Part shown: positions 18,690 through 28,300 of the stretch, piece by piece
Numbering within the stretch: position 1 is the first letter of the stretch
Layout: each line of letters begins with the position of its first letter
NCBI RefSeq assembly: GCF_012516375.2
Contig: NZ_CP051204.2
Coordinates: 4,340,001 to 4,404,000, forward strand
Origin: Chitinophaga oryzae
GTDB taxonomy: Bacteria > Bacteroidota > Bacteroidia > Chitinophagales > Chitinophagaceae
Direction: 5' to 3'
Length of the DNA: 64,000 bases
Made by a program: the position numbers and the translations under genes
The notes under the pieces: generated by a model
Told to the model about the DNA's origin: nothing
Databases searched by the model: none
What the model saw: the letters and a program-made list of their open reading frames with translations, nothing else

Positions 18690-19450
18690 AATTTCGGCAT
18701 TTGAAAAAAATCAATAAAGAAGCTGCTCTTCTGTTCCTTTGGTGTTTCCGCAGGAGCTTTTTTGAAGATATGTTTATATACGCCTGTGGCTATTTCTTTT
18801 CCGATCTGATCGTGTTGCTCCTGTATTATTTTAAGCTCTTTATCATTATCCAGAAAGGCCAATTCCACCAAAGCCGCTCCTTCTTTCTTTTCTTTGTTGA
18901 ATTCTCTCAGCACGTATAAACGGGGATGCTGGGTTTGTGTATCATCCTTTACGCCTCTTTTTTCGAATAGCGTGATCTCATCCATAATGGCCTGGGCAAA
19001 TGCCTGTTGTTTTTCGTCACCTTTACAATAAAACACCGAGGTGCCGGCTGCCTTATTCGGTACGCCGGCGGCATCCACATGAATACACAGGAAAAAATCC
19101 GCCGCTACGTCCAACGCTTTCTGAATACGCCATTCCAGTTTCTTACCGGCGTTTTTCAGGTCTCCGGTCCTCGTCATGGCATTGGCCACTCCGAAGGCAT
19201 CCAGGTATTTTTTGATGGAATTGCATACCAGCAGGGTGATATCTTTTTCATAGGTTTTACCGTCATTGGCTACCGCCCCCGGATCTACGACTGCAATCAG
19301 CTTTCCTGTTTTTTTGCTGATGTATTGGTCACCATGGCCAGGGTCCAGCATTACCTTCAGCGGACTTGCATCCAGCATCTTTCCGTAGAATTCCTGCTGT
19401 ATGCCGGCAGTTTCCACTTTCGTAATTTCAGCTTTTAAAACCTTTGACAT
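18686..19450 (-). CDS. N-acetylmuramoyl-L-alanine amidase (Amidase_3), leaderless effector
   Basis: The 254-residue product is a zinc-dependent amidase that cuts the bond between N-acetylmuramic acid and the first L-Ala of the stem peptide. Motifs are intact: LDPGHG with His39, YEKDIT with Glu68, LCIHVDA with His124 (zinc ligands), and LVELAFLDN with the catalytic Glu196. Unlike housekeeping amidases of this family it has no signal peptide and no SPOR or LysM domain; the N-terminal 30 residues and a short basic C-terminal tail are extra. Together with the VgrG island this favours an injected antibacterial effector. It overlaps the upstream membrane-protein gene by 23 bases. Confidence 0.9.
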   Translation of the reverse strand: MSKVLKAEITKVETAGIQQEFYGKMLDASPLKVMLDPGHGDQYISKKTGKLIAVVDPGAVANDGKTYEKDITLLVCNSIKKYLDAFGVANAMTRTGDLKNAGKKLEWRIQKALDVAADFFLCIHVDAAGVPNKAAGTSVFYCKGDEKQQAFAQAIMDEITLFEKRGVKDDTQTQHPRLYVLREFNKEKKEGAALVELAFLDNDKELKIIQEQHDQIGKEIATGVYKHIFKKAPAETPKEQKSSFFIDFFQMPKL

Positions 19451-19931
19451 AAGGGCGGGTTTTATATTTATTCCACAATTTCAGTATGACTAAAAACAGG
19501 ATACTATAGATAATAAAATAGGATATCATTAACAGCCATCTTGCCCCTGTGCTCAACTCCGGATCTCCATAAGGGCTGAATACAATATGCCCCTTGACAA
19601 TAGGCCAGTATCGATATGTTCCGTCTGATTGTATCGCGATGGCTTTATCCTCAGTAAATATCCATGAGGCAATAGCCATCACCATGCTCACTACTGTAAC
19701 TACTACCGCTATTACATTCGCACGCCCAAAAGACACCTGAATAATTCGTCGTATGATACCTGACGTGATATAACACACTATTACAAATGAAAGCACACAT
19801 TGCACAATTAACACCATCGCCCATTCCCTCCAATAACTCCCCAAAGCCAATGAAATCAGGAAAAAACCCAGGCACACCCATAAAAAGAGATGTCTTTCAA
19901 ACAGTGAACCGGTCATGTTATTTTTTGTCAT
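19428..19931 (-). CDS. Four-helix membrane protein of the VgrG island
   Basis: The 167-residue product starts at ATG 19931 (a second Met lies at residue 6). Hydrophobic segments at about residues 16-33, 37-58, 70-92 and 132-152 predict four membrane helices, with a soluble loop between the third and fourth. I recognise no family. It overlaps both neighbours (14 bases upstream, 23 bases downstream). Such membrane proteins next to effectors are often immunity proteins against periplasmic or membrane-acting toxins; this is inference from context only. Confidence 0.75.
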   Translation of the reverse strand: MTKNNMTGSLFERHLFLWVCLGFFLISLALGSYWREWAMVLIVQCVLSFVIVCYITSGIIRRIIQVSFGRANVIAVVVTVVSMVMAIASWIFTEDKAIAIQSDGTYRYWPIVKGHIVFSPYGDPELSTGARWLLMISYFIIYSILFLVILKLWNKYKTRPYVKGFKS

Positions 19932-20421
19932 TATAGCTTAAATTTCTATTCCACTCCTCGTCTTTAAAAGGATAAACAATACCTTTCTCTGGATTCTTTA
20001 GTATGTATACATTGATTTTATCCTTACCGTTATTCAGCGATAGTAAGTAAACGTCACTTTCTATAGACATGAATACAGTGAAAATATACTTCATTCTTTT
20101 CTTTAACTCTACATTTGAAATTGTTTTTAAATCATTCAAAAGAGCCGAATCCAATGACTTATTATTCATTTGCAGCCATTCAGGAATATGCGTTTTAATA
20201 GTCAAAATGTCGCTATCTGACAAAGGCAGCGGTGATGGATTCAATAATTTCCATTCGCCAATCTGTTTATAGCCAAATTTATTTATATATTGGCTTGCAT
20301 CTATGGGTCCGTCAATGGACTGGACGTAAGTAGTTGTATTCATCTTTTTGTTCTTTGCAGAAAAACAGCCAATAAATATTGCGACTGTTGCCACTGCTAA
20401 AAAGTAAATTATTGTTTTCAT
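19918..20421 (-). CDS. Putative lipoprotein of the VgrG island
   Basis: The 167-residue product has a short hydrophobic leader ending in a lipobox-like IFIGC, so Cys19 is the likely lipidation site. The mature domain is mixed alpha/beta, without a recognised family. The gene is noticeably more A/T rich than the PKS region. It sits 6 bases downstream of the 350-residue protein, which makes it a candidate immunity partner of that protein. Confidence 0.75.
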   Translation of the reverse strand: MKTIIYFLAVATVAIFIGCFSAKNKKMNTTTYVQSIDGPIDASQYINKFGYKQIGEWKLLNPSPLPLSDSDILTIKTHIPEWLQMNNKSLDSALLNDLKTISNVELKKRMKYIFTVFMSIESDVYLLSLNNGKDKINVYILKNPEKGIVYPFKDEEWNRNLSYNDKK

Positions 20422-20427
20422 TTTTAT

Positions 20428-21480
20428 TTATTGAAGTGGGCTAAATGTTTGCATTTCCCGTGGTAGCCCTTTGGGAGACTCCCCTCCTTTAACATTATAT
20501 CTTGCTCCGGCAGGATCAAAAACAGCCCCATCCACTATAGTCCTTGCATTAGAGACATCCTCCAGCATCTTATATCGTTTATGATCCTGTTCAGTCGCAC
20601 CCTCTTTCTTTAAAAGATAATTATATCCGTCATTTTTTCTTGATCTTTTTACACCAAACTGACCGGCTCTGTAGTATTCTTTAAAGTCCAGTTCGTCAGG
20701 TGTGAAAAGTGTATCTTCATAATCAGAGCGACATAAATAGGCGTAAGTTATTACCTTCGTTATATCGGAGAATTTTTGTGCCAGACTTTGGGCTGAATAC
20801 AAATTATGTCTTTCAGTGGTTTCCTTCCCCCAAAAATCTGTTTTATAAACGCTAGTATCAATTTGGGGGTTACCTAAGCCGGTCCGGCAAGAGAAACAAT
20901 AAATTCTTGCATCAGGAAAAAAGGCATCCCTGTTCAACTGTTGCACAGCGTTATGGGTAATATCCAGCATATCGTCCGTTGTGTTCAGATTGGTAATCCC
21001 AATAGCTAGCCTGTTCACCAAGCCATGGCAATAAAATAGCAACCGTTTCACTTTCACTATTTTTCGCACATCACTGGTATCTGCTTCGTTATTCCCATCT
21101 TGAGTATTAATATAATTAATGACATGTTCTCTTCTGGCAGCCTGGACCACCCGTATTCCGTTTACGATATTGGCCAATGCCACTGACATAGCGCCAATCT
21201 GATTAGCGGTATACCCCTCTTTGTAGATCACCACCGTCCAGTTTAACTCAGGGTTCAGGCGGATACGCCGGATAGCCTGGTGGATAAACATGAACTTGCC
21301 ATTGGGTCCGGCGTCAAAACCGCGCTTGATGGCGCCCAACAGCGAGTGATTAAACTGCTGTGTGCCAATAACAATAATATGTTCCTCCAACTGAGGATTA
21401 CTTAATATCTTGTCTTTGTAGTGCTCCTCCGCTTTACCGGCGGTCACTTGTTTGATGGCAACTTTACTGGTTACTTTCAT
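20428..21480 (-). CDS. 350-residue VgrG-linked protein with His/Cys hydrolase-like pattern
   Basis: The protein has 350 residues, no signal peptide, and starts 11 bases after the VgrG stop. The middle contains KRLLFYCHGLVNRLAIG (His152) followed about 40 residues later by ARIYCFSCRTG (Cys195, Cys198). A His-Gly after a hydrophobic strand and a later strand ending in x-C-x-x-G is the layout of clan CD (caspase/gingipain/CHAT-like) cysteine peptidases and of DUF4347-type domains. I could not confirm a specific family. The C-terminal 90 residues are Lys/Arg rich. Position and lack of leader suggest an effector delivered by VgrG, with the downstream lipoprotein as possible immunity. It might instead be an adaptor. 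Confidence 0.8.
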   Translation of the reverse strand: MKVTSKVAIKQVTAGKAEEHYKDKILSNPQLEEHIIVIGTQQFNHSLLGAIKRGFDAGPNGKFMFIHQAIRRIRLNPELNWTVVIYKEGYTANQIGAMSVALANIVNGIRVVQAARREHVINYINTQDGNNEADTSDVRKIVKVKRLLFYCHGLVNRLAIGITNLNTTDDMLDITHNAVQQLNRDAFFPDARIYCFSCRTGLGNPQIDTSVYKTDFWGKETTERHNLYSAQSLAQKFSDITKVITYAYLCRSDYEDTLFTPDELDFKEYYRAGQFGVKRSRKNDGYNYLLKKEGATEQDHKRYKMLEDVSNARTIVDGAVFDPAGARYNVKGGESPKGLPREMQTFSPLQ

Positions 21481-21491
21481 GATACCGGCGG

Positions 21492-23594
21492 TTAATGTTT
21501 CATTTCATAAACTTCCTTCATCTGTGCCAGGCCCTGTTCATCTACCGTACCTTCCAGTTGTTTTTCGTTTTCGCTGCCATCGGTAAAGGACTCCAGCAAT
21601 GTAATTTTTACGGTTTCGCCGGCATCCACATTCCTGGTTTGTACGTAGATACTGGCCTTTTCGCCCGGTTTGATGCTGCCGATCTCCCTGGCCATATCAC
21701 CATCCATCCAGAACACGTCCACAATAGCAGGCTCTTTGGTGTAGGTGAACCCGCCTTTATTGGGAACTTTATTCATTTCCGGCGCCTTATATTCTATTTT
21801 ATCCTTTGCGCTGACCAGCGTTTGCTGACCGTGCAGGTGCATGTTTTGCGCTGCGCCCATATCGATCTTCTCACCATACTGGATGATCTGTTTCTTACCA
21901 AAGATATCCACCACCGCATTGGAATTTACATAAAAATTCCGGGCGGTCCCCAATGCAAAGTCATGCCCTGCCTGGTAGTCGATCTTATTTTTAGCAATGG
22001 TACTGATATTATTCTCTACATGCAGGGTACTGTTATTGCCAACGCGGGTTTCAAGATTATTCTCCACATTGATCTTCATATTCTTCGCGTTGAGGGTCAT
22101 CGTTTCCGGGGCGGTAATGGTGATGGAAGAAGTACTGGTGTCCAGCACGATGATGTTGTTGTTCTTATCGGTGATGGTAATACTTTCCTTTCCATTGGTA
22201 TCGTCCAGGCGTATAACGTGTCCGCTGCGGGTCTTGATGGCTTTGATGTTATTCTCTGCGTCAGCGAAGTCGCTTTTGGCGTTACCGTTATACACTGCGC
22301 CGAGTGCAAAAGGCAGTTCCGGGTTTCCACCTTCAAAATCTACCCACACCTCCTCACCTGTTTCAGGGATAAAGTAGACCCCTTTCTGCCCGCCGCCATG
22401 CGGTGCTATCTGCCGGATCCAGGGTGTTGCGCCCTGTTGCTGCCAGCGGAAGCGGACCCTTATGCGCCCCAGTCCTGCAGGGTCGTTGTTGTCAACCACG
22501 ACGGCACTCTGCGTTTCGCAGACGGGCGGTATACCGGGCTGGCGCTGTGGCCGGGCAATATCTTCCGGTATGCCGGTCAACTGATTGGAATATTGGCCGT
22601 TACCCGTACATTGGTGACGAATGGAAGTTACCGTAAACGAGCCATGATCTTCGATGCCATACTGACTTTCCAGGATAGAAACGGTATCCCCTACACGTAT
22701 ACCGGGATGTTTGCTGGCCGCCCGCAGCTGTACCTGCTGCGCCTGCCGGCTTTGCTGATGCACGTCGGAAAGTTGTTCCAGTTGTACTTTGGCATCGTCA
22801 TAACCCTGGTCATTTTTATATAGCGAAGGTTTACTATACAGTTTTTTGCTGATACCGGCCACCTCTTCTGTATAGCCGTTCATCCTGCCAACAGCCTTGA
22901 CGGCTGATTGCAAAGAGCTGTCCTGGCTGTATTCATAGCCGTGAAATTGCCGGTTGTTGGGCAGCACCTTCAGTTGCAGATCAAAGCTGACAAGATTGGT
23001 CTGATGGGTTAGTTTGATTTTACGGGGCGTATAGGTGCCAAAGACAATCTTCTGGCCATCGTAAAAGAACCATTCACCATACCTGCCGGCCATCCTTTGC
23101 AGAAAGGCATAGTGACTTTCCTTATACTGTACCGTATACGGCAACACGCCGGTAAATGCCGGGGATACCGTTGGCCGGCCGATATAGGGGTTGCCGTTTC
23201 TAAAACAGGTTTGTACCATTTCAGAGAGGGACTGTCGCTCAAAAGCCTGGATATGTGGTTCACCGTCCAGGACGATAGTGGGACTGCAGCCACTGATCAC
23301 GCAGAATCCATGGGTATCGTCATTTTCCTTACCGGTATTGACGGCGGTGACCAGGCCGTTGAAAGTAAGTGGTTCATCACCTTTTTCTACCGGCGAAACC
23401 AGGATGCTGATCTCTTTTCCCAGGAATTTACGGCTGGCAGTAAATAACCCTTTTCCCAGGCTGACCAGCCAGTCATAGCCGATCAGCAATTCAAACGTAT
23501 GATGACCATCAATCGTCTGTTCAAGTGTGAGACGGTGAAACTGACGGAACTCATGCCCATCAATGGAAATGGTGGTAGTGGTGTGAAGAGACAT
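21492..23594 (-). CDS. vgrG: VgrG-family spike protein
   Basis: The protein has 700 residues. Residues 1-360 correspond to the gp27-like base of VgrG. An OB-fold region follows at about 365-440 (NNDPAGLGRIRVRFRW, then WIRQIAPHGGG and PETGEEVWVDFEGGNP). Residues 480-610 show repeats of N/K-rich strands, the trimeric beta-helix needle. The last 85 residues form an extra beta-rich extension (from about 615) that may carry cargo. It is the first gene of an eight-gene leftward operon with effectors and putative immunity genes. No Hcp, sheath, TssB/C or ClpV gene is in the window, so it is an orphan spike that would use an apparatus encoded elsewhere. Confidence 0.94.
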   Translation of the reverse strand: MSLHTTTTISIDGHEFRQFHRLTLEQTIDGHHTFELLIGYDWLVSLGKGLFTASRKFLGKEISILVSPVEKGDEPLTFNGLVTAVNTGKENDDTHGFCVISGCSPTIVLDGEPHIQAFERQSLSEMVQTCFRNGNPYIGRPTVSPAFTGVLPYTVQYKESHYAFLQRMAGRYGEWFFYDGQKIVFGTYTPRKIKLTHQTNLVSFDLQLKVLPNNRQFHGYEYSQDSSLQSAVKAVGRMNGYTEEVAGISKKLYSKPSLYKNDQGYDDAKVQLEQLSDVHQQSRQAQQVQLRAASKHPGIRVGDTVSILESQYGIEDHGSFTVTSIRHQCTGNGQYSNQLTGIPEDIARPQRQPGIPPVCETQSAVVVDNNDPAGLGRIRVRFRWQQQGATPWIRQIAPHGGGQKGVYFIPETGEEVWVDFEGGNPELPFALGAVYNGNAKSDFADAENNIKAIKTRSGHVIRLDDTNGKESITITDKNNNIIVLDTSTSSITITAPETMTLNAKNMKINVENNLETRVGNNSTLHVENNISTIAKNKIDYQAGHDFALGTARNFYVNSNAVVDIFGKKQIIQYGEKIDMGAAQNMHLHGQQTLVSAKDKIEYKAPEMNKVPNKGGFTYTKEPAIVDVFWMDGDMAREIGSIKPGEKASIYVQTRNVDAGETVKITLLESFTDGSENEKQLEGTVDEQGLAQMKEVYEMKH

Positions 23595-24143
23595 ACAACC
23601 TGATATTTTTTAGGATAAACAAATGGCGGACGTAATAATACCGGTTCAATAAGTTGATTTTGGATCAGGAAAAAATATGGTTTATACACTATGATAAACA
23701 AACATCCGGTTAACGCATCGGGTCAACAATAACTCAACAACAATATCGGTTCATCATAAAGAAACGGCTATACAGGTATCGCTTACAGATCACAGTATCC
23801 GGTACCGGTTTTATCCGATTTCCATATTGCTAATATAAACTTTTTTATACCCAAAAAACAAATTATAGATAGGAATGCAAAACATCCTGGCGGTCAACAT
23901 CCGTTCACACCACACATCAACCAATATAATAATGTATAATTTTATTGTTACAAAAAGTTAATAAGGAAACCGCGATCTATTGAATATGCTTTCTCCATGC
24001 TGGTAATGACAACAATAATAACCATAGCAATTATTAAAACCTAAGCGGTATTCGTTTTAGCAAAAGATCACCAACCAATTATACCTGAAAAAATGGCCAT
24101 AGAAATCGGGGTATACAAAAGGAACTCAACTAAATGCTCCACT
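23595..24143. other. AT-rich non-coding stretch upstream of vgrG
   Basis: About 550 bases hold no convincing gene; short open frames are full of rare codons and stop early. The region is clearly more AT rich than its surroundings and must contain the promoter of the leftward vgrG operon. A 10-base direct repeat, GATAAACAAA, occurs at 23614-23623 and 23693-23702. Nothing else is identifiable. Confidence 0.6.
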
Positions 24144-24174
24144 AAAAAACAAAACCCCGCGACCAGCGCGAGGT
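24144..24174 (-). terminator. Terminator of tRNA-Lys
   Basis: Read on the minus strand, ACCTCGCG and CGCGGGGT (plus-strand 154-161 and 167-174 of the 24-kb block) form an 8-base stem with one G-T pair and a 5-base loop, followed by a T-rich tail. It begins 15 bases after the tRNA 3' end. Confidence 0.75.
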
Positions 24175-24188
24175 TTGTAAGTTGCCAG

Positions 24189-24261
24189 TGATCCCGCTGG
24201 GACTCGAACCCAGGGCCCATACATTAAAAGTGTATTGCTCTACCAACTGAGCTACGGAATC
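24189..24261 (-). tRNA. tRNA-Lys (anticodon TTT)
   Basis: The 73-base gene folds as a standard cloverleaf. The acceptor GATTCCG pairs with CGGGATC (one G-T) with discriminator A. U8-A9 precede a 4-base D stem GCTC/GAGC. The anticodon stem ATACA/TGTAT holds the loop CTTTTAA with anticodon TTT. The T arm is CTGGG-TTCGAGT-CCCAG. The CCA end is not encoded. Confidence 0.95.
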
Positions 24262-24366
24262 ATTCCCTTTTTCGAAGGGAGTGCAAAGATAGAAAATTAT
24301 TTATTCCAACCAAATATGTAAGCAGATATTTTACAACTACTTACTAAAAATATTTATCCTGTAGCC

Positions 24367-25080
24367 TTACGCCTCCTCTTCTTCCTCATCGATCGCTTTC
24401 GCTACTCTCTCCGGAAACAGTGTTCCCATATTCTCAAAACGCGTATTCAGATGCAATCGCATGGCCGTGCGGAAAGCATCTGCAGTGCCGCATTTCAGGA
24501 TCTCCAGCAAAGACTCGTGCGAGATGATCTGCTTCACTTTCCAGTCTTTCCGCCGGGGCGCATAAGTAGCAAAGAGCGTATTCAGCAGGTTCTGAAAAGC
24601 GTAGAGCGATTTGTTGCCCGACATTTTATACAACGTACTATGAAAACGTATATCCAGCTTCGTTAGTTGTTCTGAGTCCACGGTCATGTTCTCTTCTTCT
24701 ATGATGCGCTGCAGATCGTTGAGGTGCCGCTCTTCTTTATGCAGGAACAGGAAGTCGGCCATGCCTATCTCCAGCATCAGGCGCACTTCATACAAATCTT
24801 TCAGGGAGTCTTTGTCCAGCGTGCCGGAGGAGAGAATGGTTTTAAAGCCGTAGAATATATTCGGTGAGGTGAGTACCGTGCCGCGCTTGCGTTTCGTTTC
24901 GATGAAGCCCAGGATACGCAGGCGGCTCAGTGCTTCGCGCAGCACCACGCGGCTTACGCCCAGTATTTCTGCCAGTTCATTTTCTTTTGGCAGCGCGTCT
25001 CCCAGCTGGTAACCCTTCTCAGAGATATACTTGAGTATTTTCCTTTCTATCTGCTCCGCCAGGGTGAGTTCCTTTTGCAT
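24367..25080 (-). CDS. FadR-subfamily GntR transcription regulator
   Basis: The 237-residue protein has an N-terminal winged helix-turn-helix (about 5-72; LPKENELAEILGVSRVVLRE, then the RKRGTVL wing) and a C-terminal FCD ligand-binding domain (about 92-215). The FCD metal-site residues are all present: Asp143 and His147 in DIRFH, His188 and His210. Such regulators bind carboxylic or sugar acids, and sialic-acid repressors (NanR type) belong here. It is divergent from the sialic-acid operon, and three GTAnTAC half-palindromes lie in the shared promoter region, so it probably represses that operon until sialic acid or a derivative binds. The Glu-rich C-terminal tail (EEEEEA) is unusual. The effector identity is inferred from context. 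Confidence 0.9.
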   Translation of the reverse strand: MQKELTLAEQIERKILKYISEKGYQLGDALPKENELAEILGVSRVVLREALSRLRILGFIETKRKRGTVLTSPNIFYGFKTILSSGTLDKDSLKDLYEVRLMLEIGMADFLFLHKEERHLNDLQRIIEEENMTVDSEQLTKLDIRFHSTLYKMSGNKSLYAFQNLLNTLFATYAPRRKDWKVKQIISHESLLEILKCGTADAFRTAMRLHLNTRFENMGTLFPERVAKAIDEEEEEA

Positions 25081-25087
25081 CGATTAA

Positions 25088-25323
25088 GTAGTATTTATTG
25101 TTTTTAATTGATCCTAAAAATAATCTTTTTGCTGATTCCCAGAGAATTTTCTATCAATAAAGGTAGAAATTCGAATTAATATGTACTACAAATAAATTAA
25201 TTTATATACTTTTAGAGAGAATTCAAGCCAACATATCGTCAGTTTTTTCTTTTAAGTACTACATATTATAAAGGCGGCCGAAAAAAGCACTTTTCGTACC
25301 ACCTGCTGCAGCTTATGTAATAC
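25088..25323. promoter_or_regulatory. Divergent promoter region with repeated GTAnTAC operators
   Basis: Three perfect copies of the palindrome GTA-n-TAC occur at 25183-25189 (GTACTAC), 25256-25262 (GTACTAC) and 25317-25323 (GTAATAC). Two one-mismatch copies lie at 25088-25094 (GTAGTAT, 8 bases from the regulator start) and 25296-25302 (GTACCAC). FadR-subfamily regulators recognise operators of the form t-n-GTa-n-tAC-n-a, so these are likely sites of the adjacent regulator. The spacing would cover both the regulator and the susC promoter. A TATACTTTTAG at about 25205 resembles the Bacteroidota -7 element but is not decisive. Confidence 0.65.
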
Positions 25324-25368
25324 TTAAAACGAAACCACCCAACCAAACATCTATAAATATTCACGGTT

Positions 25369-28300
25369 ATGAAAAAACAACATCTACCACGCATACACTG
25401 GCCGGGGAGCTGGTTACTGGTAGCCCTTACCTGGTTTTATTGCTCACCGGTATCGGCAAGGCAACAGCCACCACAGGAATCCCCTGTCAGTAAAAACATA
25501 TCCGTCACCGGCAGGGTCACCGACGCTGCCAACCGGCCCATGCCCGGGGTGACTGTCCTCCAGAAAGGCACACAGAACGGCGTTATCACCGACGCAACAG
25601 GCAGCTACCGCCTCCAGGTGCCTGCAAACGCCACCCTCGTATTCAGCATCATCGGCATGGACACCCGCGAAATGCCGGTCAACAGCCGCTCCCAGCTATC
25701 GATATCCCTGAGCGAGAAATCCACGTCGCTCAACGAAGTCGTGGCCATCGGCTACGGTAAACAATCCCGCGCCACACTCACCACCGCCATCTCCCGCGTC
25801 AACTCCAAAGAGTTTGAACACGCGCCCGGACAAAACCCGCTGCTGCAAATGCAAGGCAAAGTACCAGGCCTCACCCTGCAGGTCAACAGTGGCCAGCCGG
25901 GCGCAGATCCGCAGATATTCCTCCGCGGCGGTACCACCACCTCCCCGGAAAAAGACGCTCCCCTGCTCATCATTGACGGCATGGTGTCCCAGGGCATGCG
26001 CAGCATCTCCGACATCAATACCGACGATATCGAATCCGTACAGGTACTCAAAGATGCGGCTTCCACCGCCATCTACGGCGCACGCGCGGCCAACGGTATC
26101 ATCATCATCAAAACAAAATCCGGTAAGGCCGGCAAACCACGCGTCAGCTTCGGCTTCAATTATGGCCTTGAACAACAGGCACAGAAATACAAGTTCCTCA
26201 GTGCCCGCGATTACATCTATGTAAGCCGCAAAAACACCATGGACTATAACAAAACCAACCCGGATTTCTACCTCACCGGCGGCCGCTATGGCATGTCCAC
26301 AGGCAATCCGCGCAACTCCAAAAACACCCTGGAATTCCTCGACACCTATATACAAAACTACGGCCAGCCCTATGTGGACCACCTCCTGCAGGAAGAAGGC
26401 TGGGAAACCATGCCCGACCCGGCCACAGGAAAACAACTCCTCTTCAAAGGCACCGATTACCAGGACATCACCTTCAACAACGGCAACAAAAAACAATACG
26501 ATGTCAGCGTCAGCGGCGGCAGCGATAAAGGCACCTACTACCTCGGCCTCGGTCACACCAACCAGGACGGTATCATCGCCGGCACCTTCTATAAAAATTA
26601 TAACGGCCTGTTTAACGGTACGTACAAACTGAGCGACAAATGGACGCTCAACACCAACATGAGCTACCAGGTACGTTATTCCAATTCACCCAGCAACGAC
26701 AACAACGTGTTGAGCCGCTCTGTTACCATGCCGCCTACCTACCGCCTCTATTATGAAGACGGTAAACCGGCGCCCGGCGAAGGCATCGCATCTTTCCGCA
26801 GCCGCCTGCACGAAATCTATTACAAGGAACGTTATACCGACATCAAGGTATACCGCACCACCTTCCAGCTGGGAGCCGACTGGGACATCCTGCCGGGACT
26901 GCGCTTCTCCCCTTCCTTCGCCTACTTCACCACAGAAGGAAAAGAAAATAAATTCGAAGCTTTCAACGAAACCAATCCTAACAGGAACGCCTCCGCCGCG
27001 CATAACCTCAACAGGCATACGCAGGCGGACGCGGTACTCAACTACGATAAAACCATCGGCAACCGCCATCACTTCAACGTCATGGCCGGTACCAGCTATA
27101 TCAACGATTACGACTATAACATGAGCGGCAGCGGCTACGGCGCCCCTAACGATAACATCCCTACGCTCAACGCCACCAAGGTGGAAACACAACGCACCTC
27201 CACCACCGAGTCAACGGAAATACTCATGAGCTACTTCGGCAGGCTGAACTACGACTTCGATAACAAATACCTGTTCTCCGCCAGCCTTCGCAGCGACGGC
27301 TCCTCCCGCTTCTCCGACAACCACCGCTGGGCCGCCTTCCCGGGCGTATCCGCCGGATGGAACCTGCACCGGGAAAATTTCTGGGACCCCCTGCAGTCAG
27401 TCGTTTCCCTCTTTAAAATAAGAGGCAGCTGGGGCCAGGCAGGCAACAACAGCCTCTCTATCTTCGACTCACAAGGCCAGTACAGCACGTCGCTCAGCAG
27501 CAACCTGCTCAGCTATATGGGCAACACCGGCATTCTCAACACCGTTCTGCCCAACAACGACCTGGTATGGGAAACCACCACTTCCGTGGACGCTGGCCTG
27601 GATATCGGTTTGCTGAAAGACCGCATCACCATCCTGCTGGACTTCTATAACAAAATCACCGACAACCGGCTGTTCGACAAACCACTGGACGCTACCACCG
27701 GCTTCAGCAAAATCCGCAGCAACTACGGCACCATCCGCAACCGCGGCATCGAAGTGGAATTAAACGCGACGCCCGTCAAATCAAAAAATTTCACCTGGAA
27801 CACCGGGATCACCTTCGCCTTCAACCGCAGCACCGTGGTATCCCTGCCCGGCAACGGCGAAGCGAAGAACAGGATCGGCGGCAACTATATCTTCGACCCT
27901 AACTCCGGTCAGTACGTAAAAGTAGGCGGCCTCGCAGAAGGCGAACGTTTCGGCGGCCGCTGGGCCTATCAGCCCGATGGCGTATACGCCACCGATAAAG
28001 ACGCCGCCGGCGCGCCTTACGACGTGGAAGCCAACGGCCGTAAAAAGACCGGTGGCGACGCCATCTGGCACGACTTCGACAAAAACGACACCATCGACTA
28101 CCGCGATATGTCATTCATGGGTTACATCCGTCCGGATAAACAGGGCGCTATCGTAAACACACTCACCTACAAAGGCATCAGCCTCCGCATCGTGGCAGAC
28201 TATGCCCTCGGACACGTGATAGACAACGGTTTCAGAGGCAAGGCCAACGGCAGCTCCCGCAACAATAACCAGGCACTTACCGACGTTATCGGCGACGATA

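Noticed and set aside
21495..22823. 442-codon open frame opposite vgrG
   Set aside because: It is a shadow of the vgrG gene; its composition follows the opposite strand codons and no motif is seen.
16716..23594. Complete type VI secretion locus
   Set aside because: Only VgrG, tip, effectors and small proteins are present; no Hcp, TssB/TssC sheath, TssE, TssK or ClpV-like gene can be found.
24144..24261. Integrative element attachment site at the tRNA-Lys gene
   Set aside because: No integrase gene and no repeat of the tRNA 3' end was found in the window.
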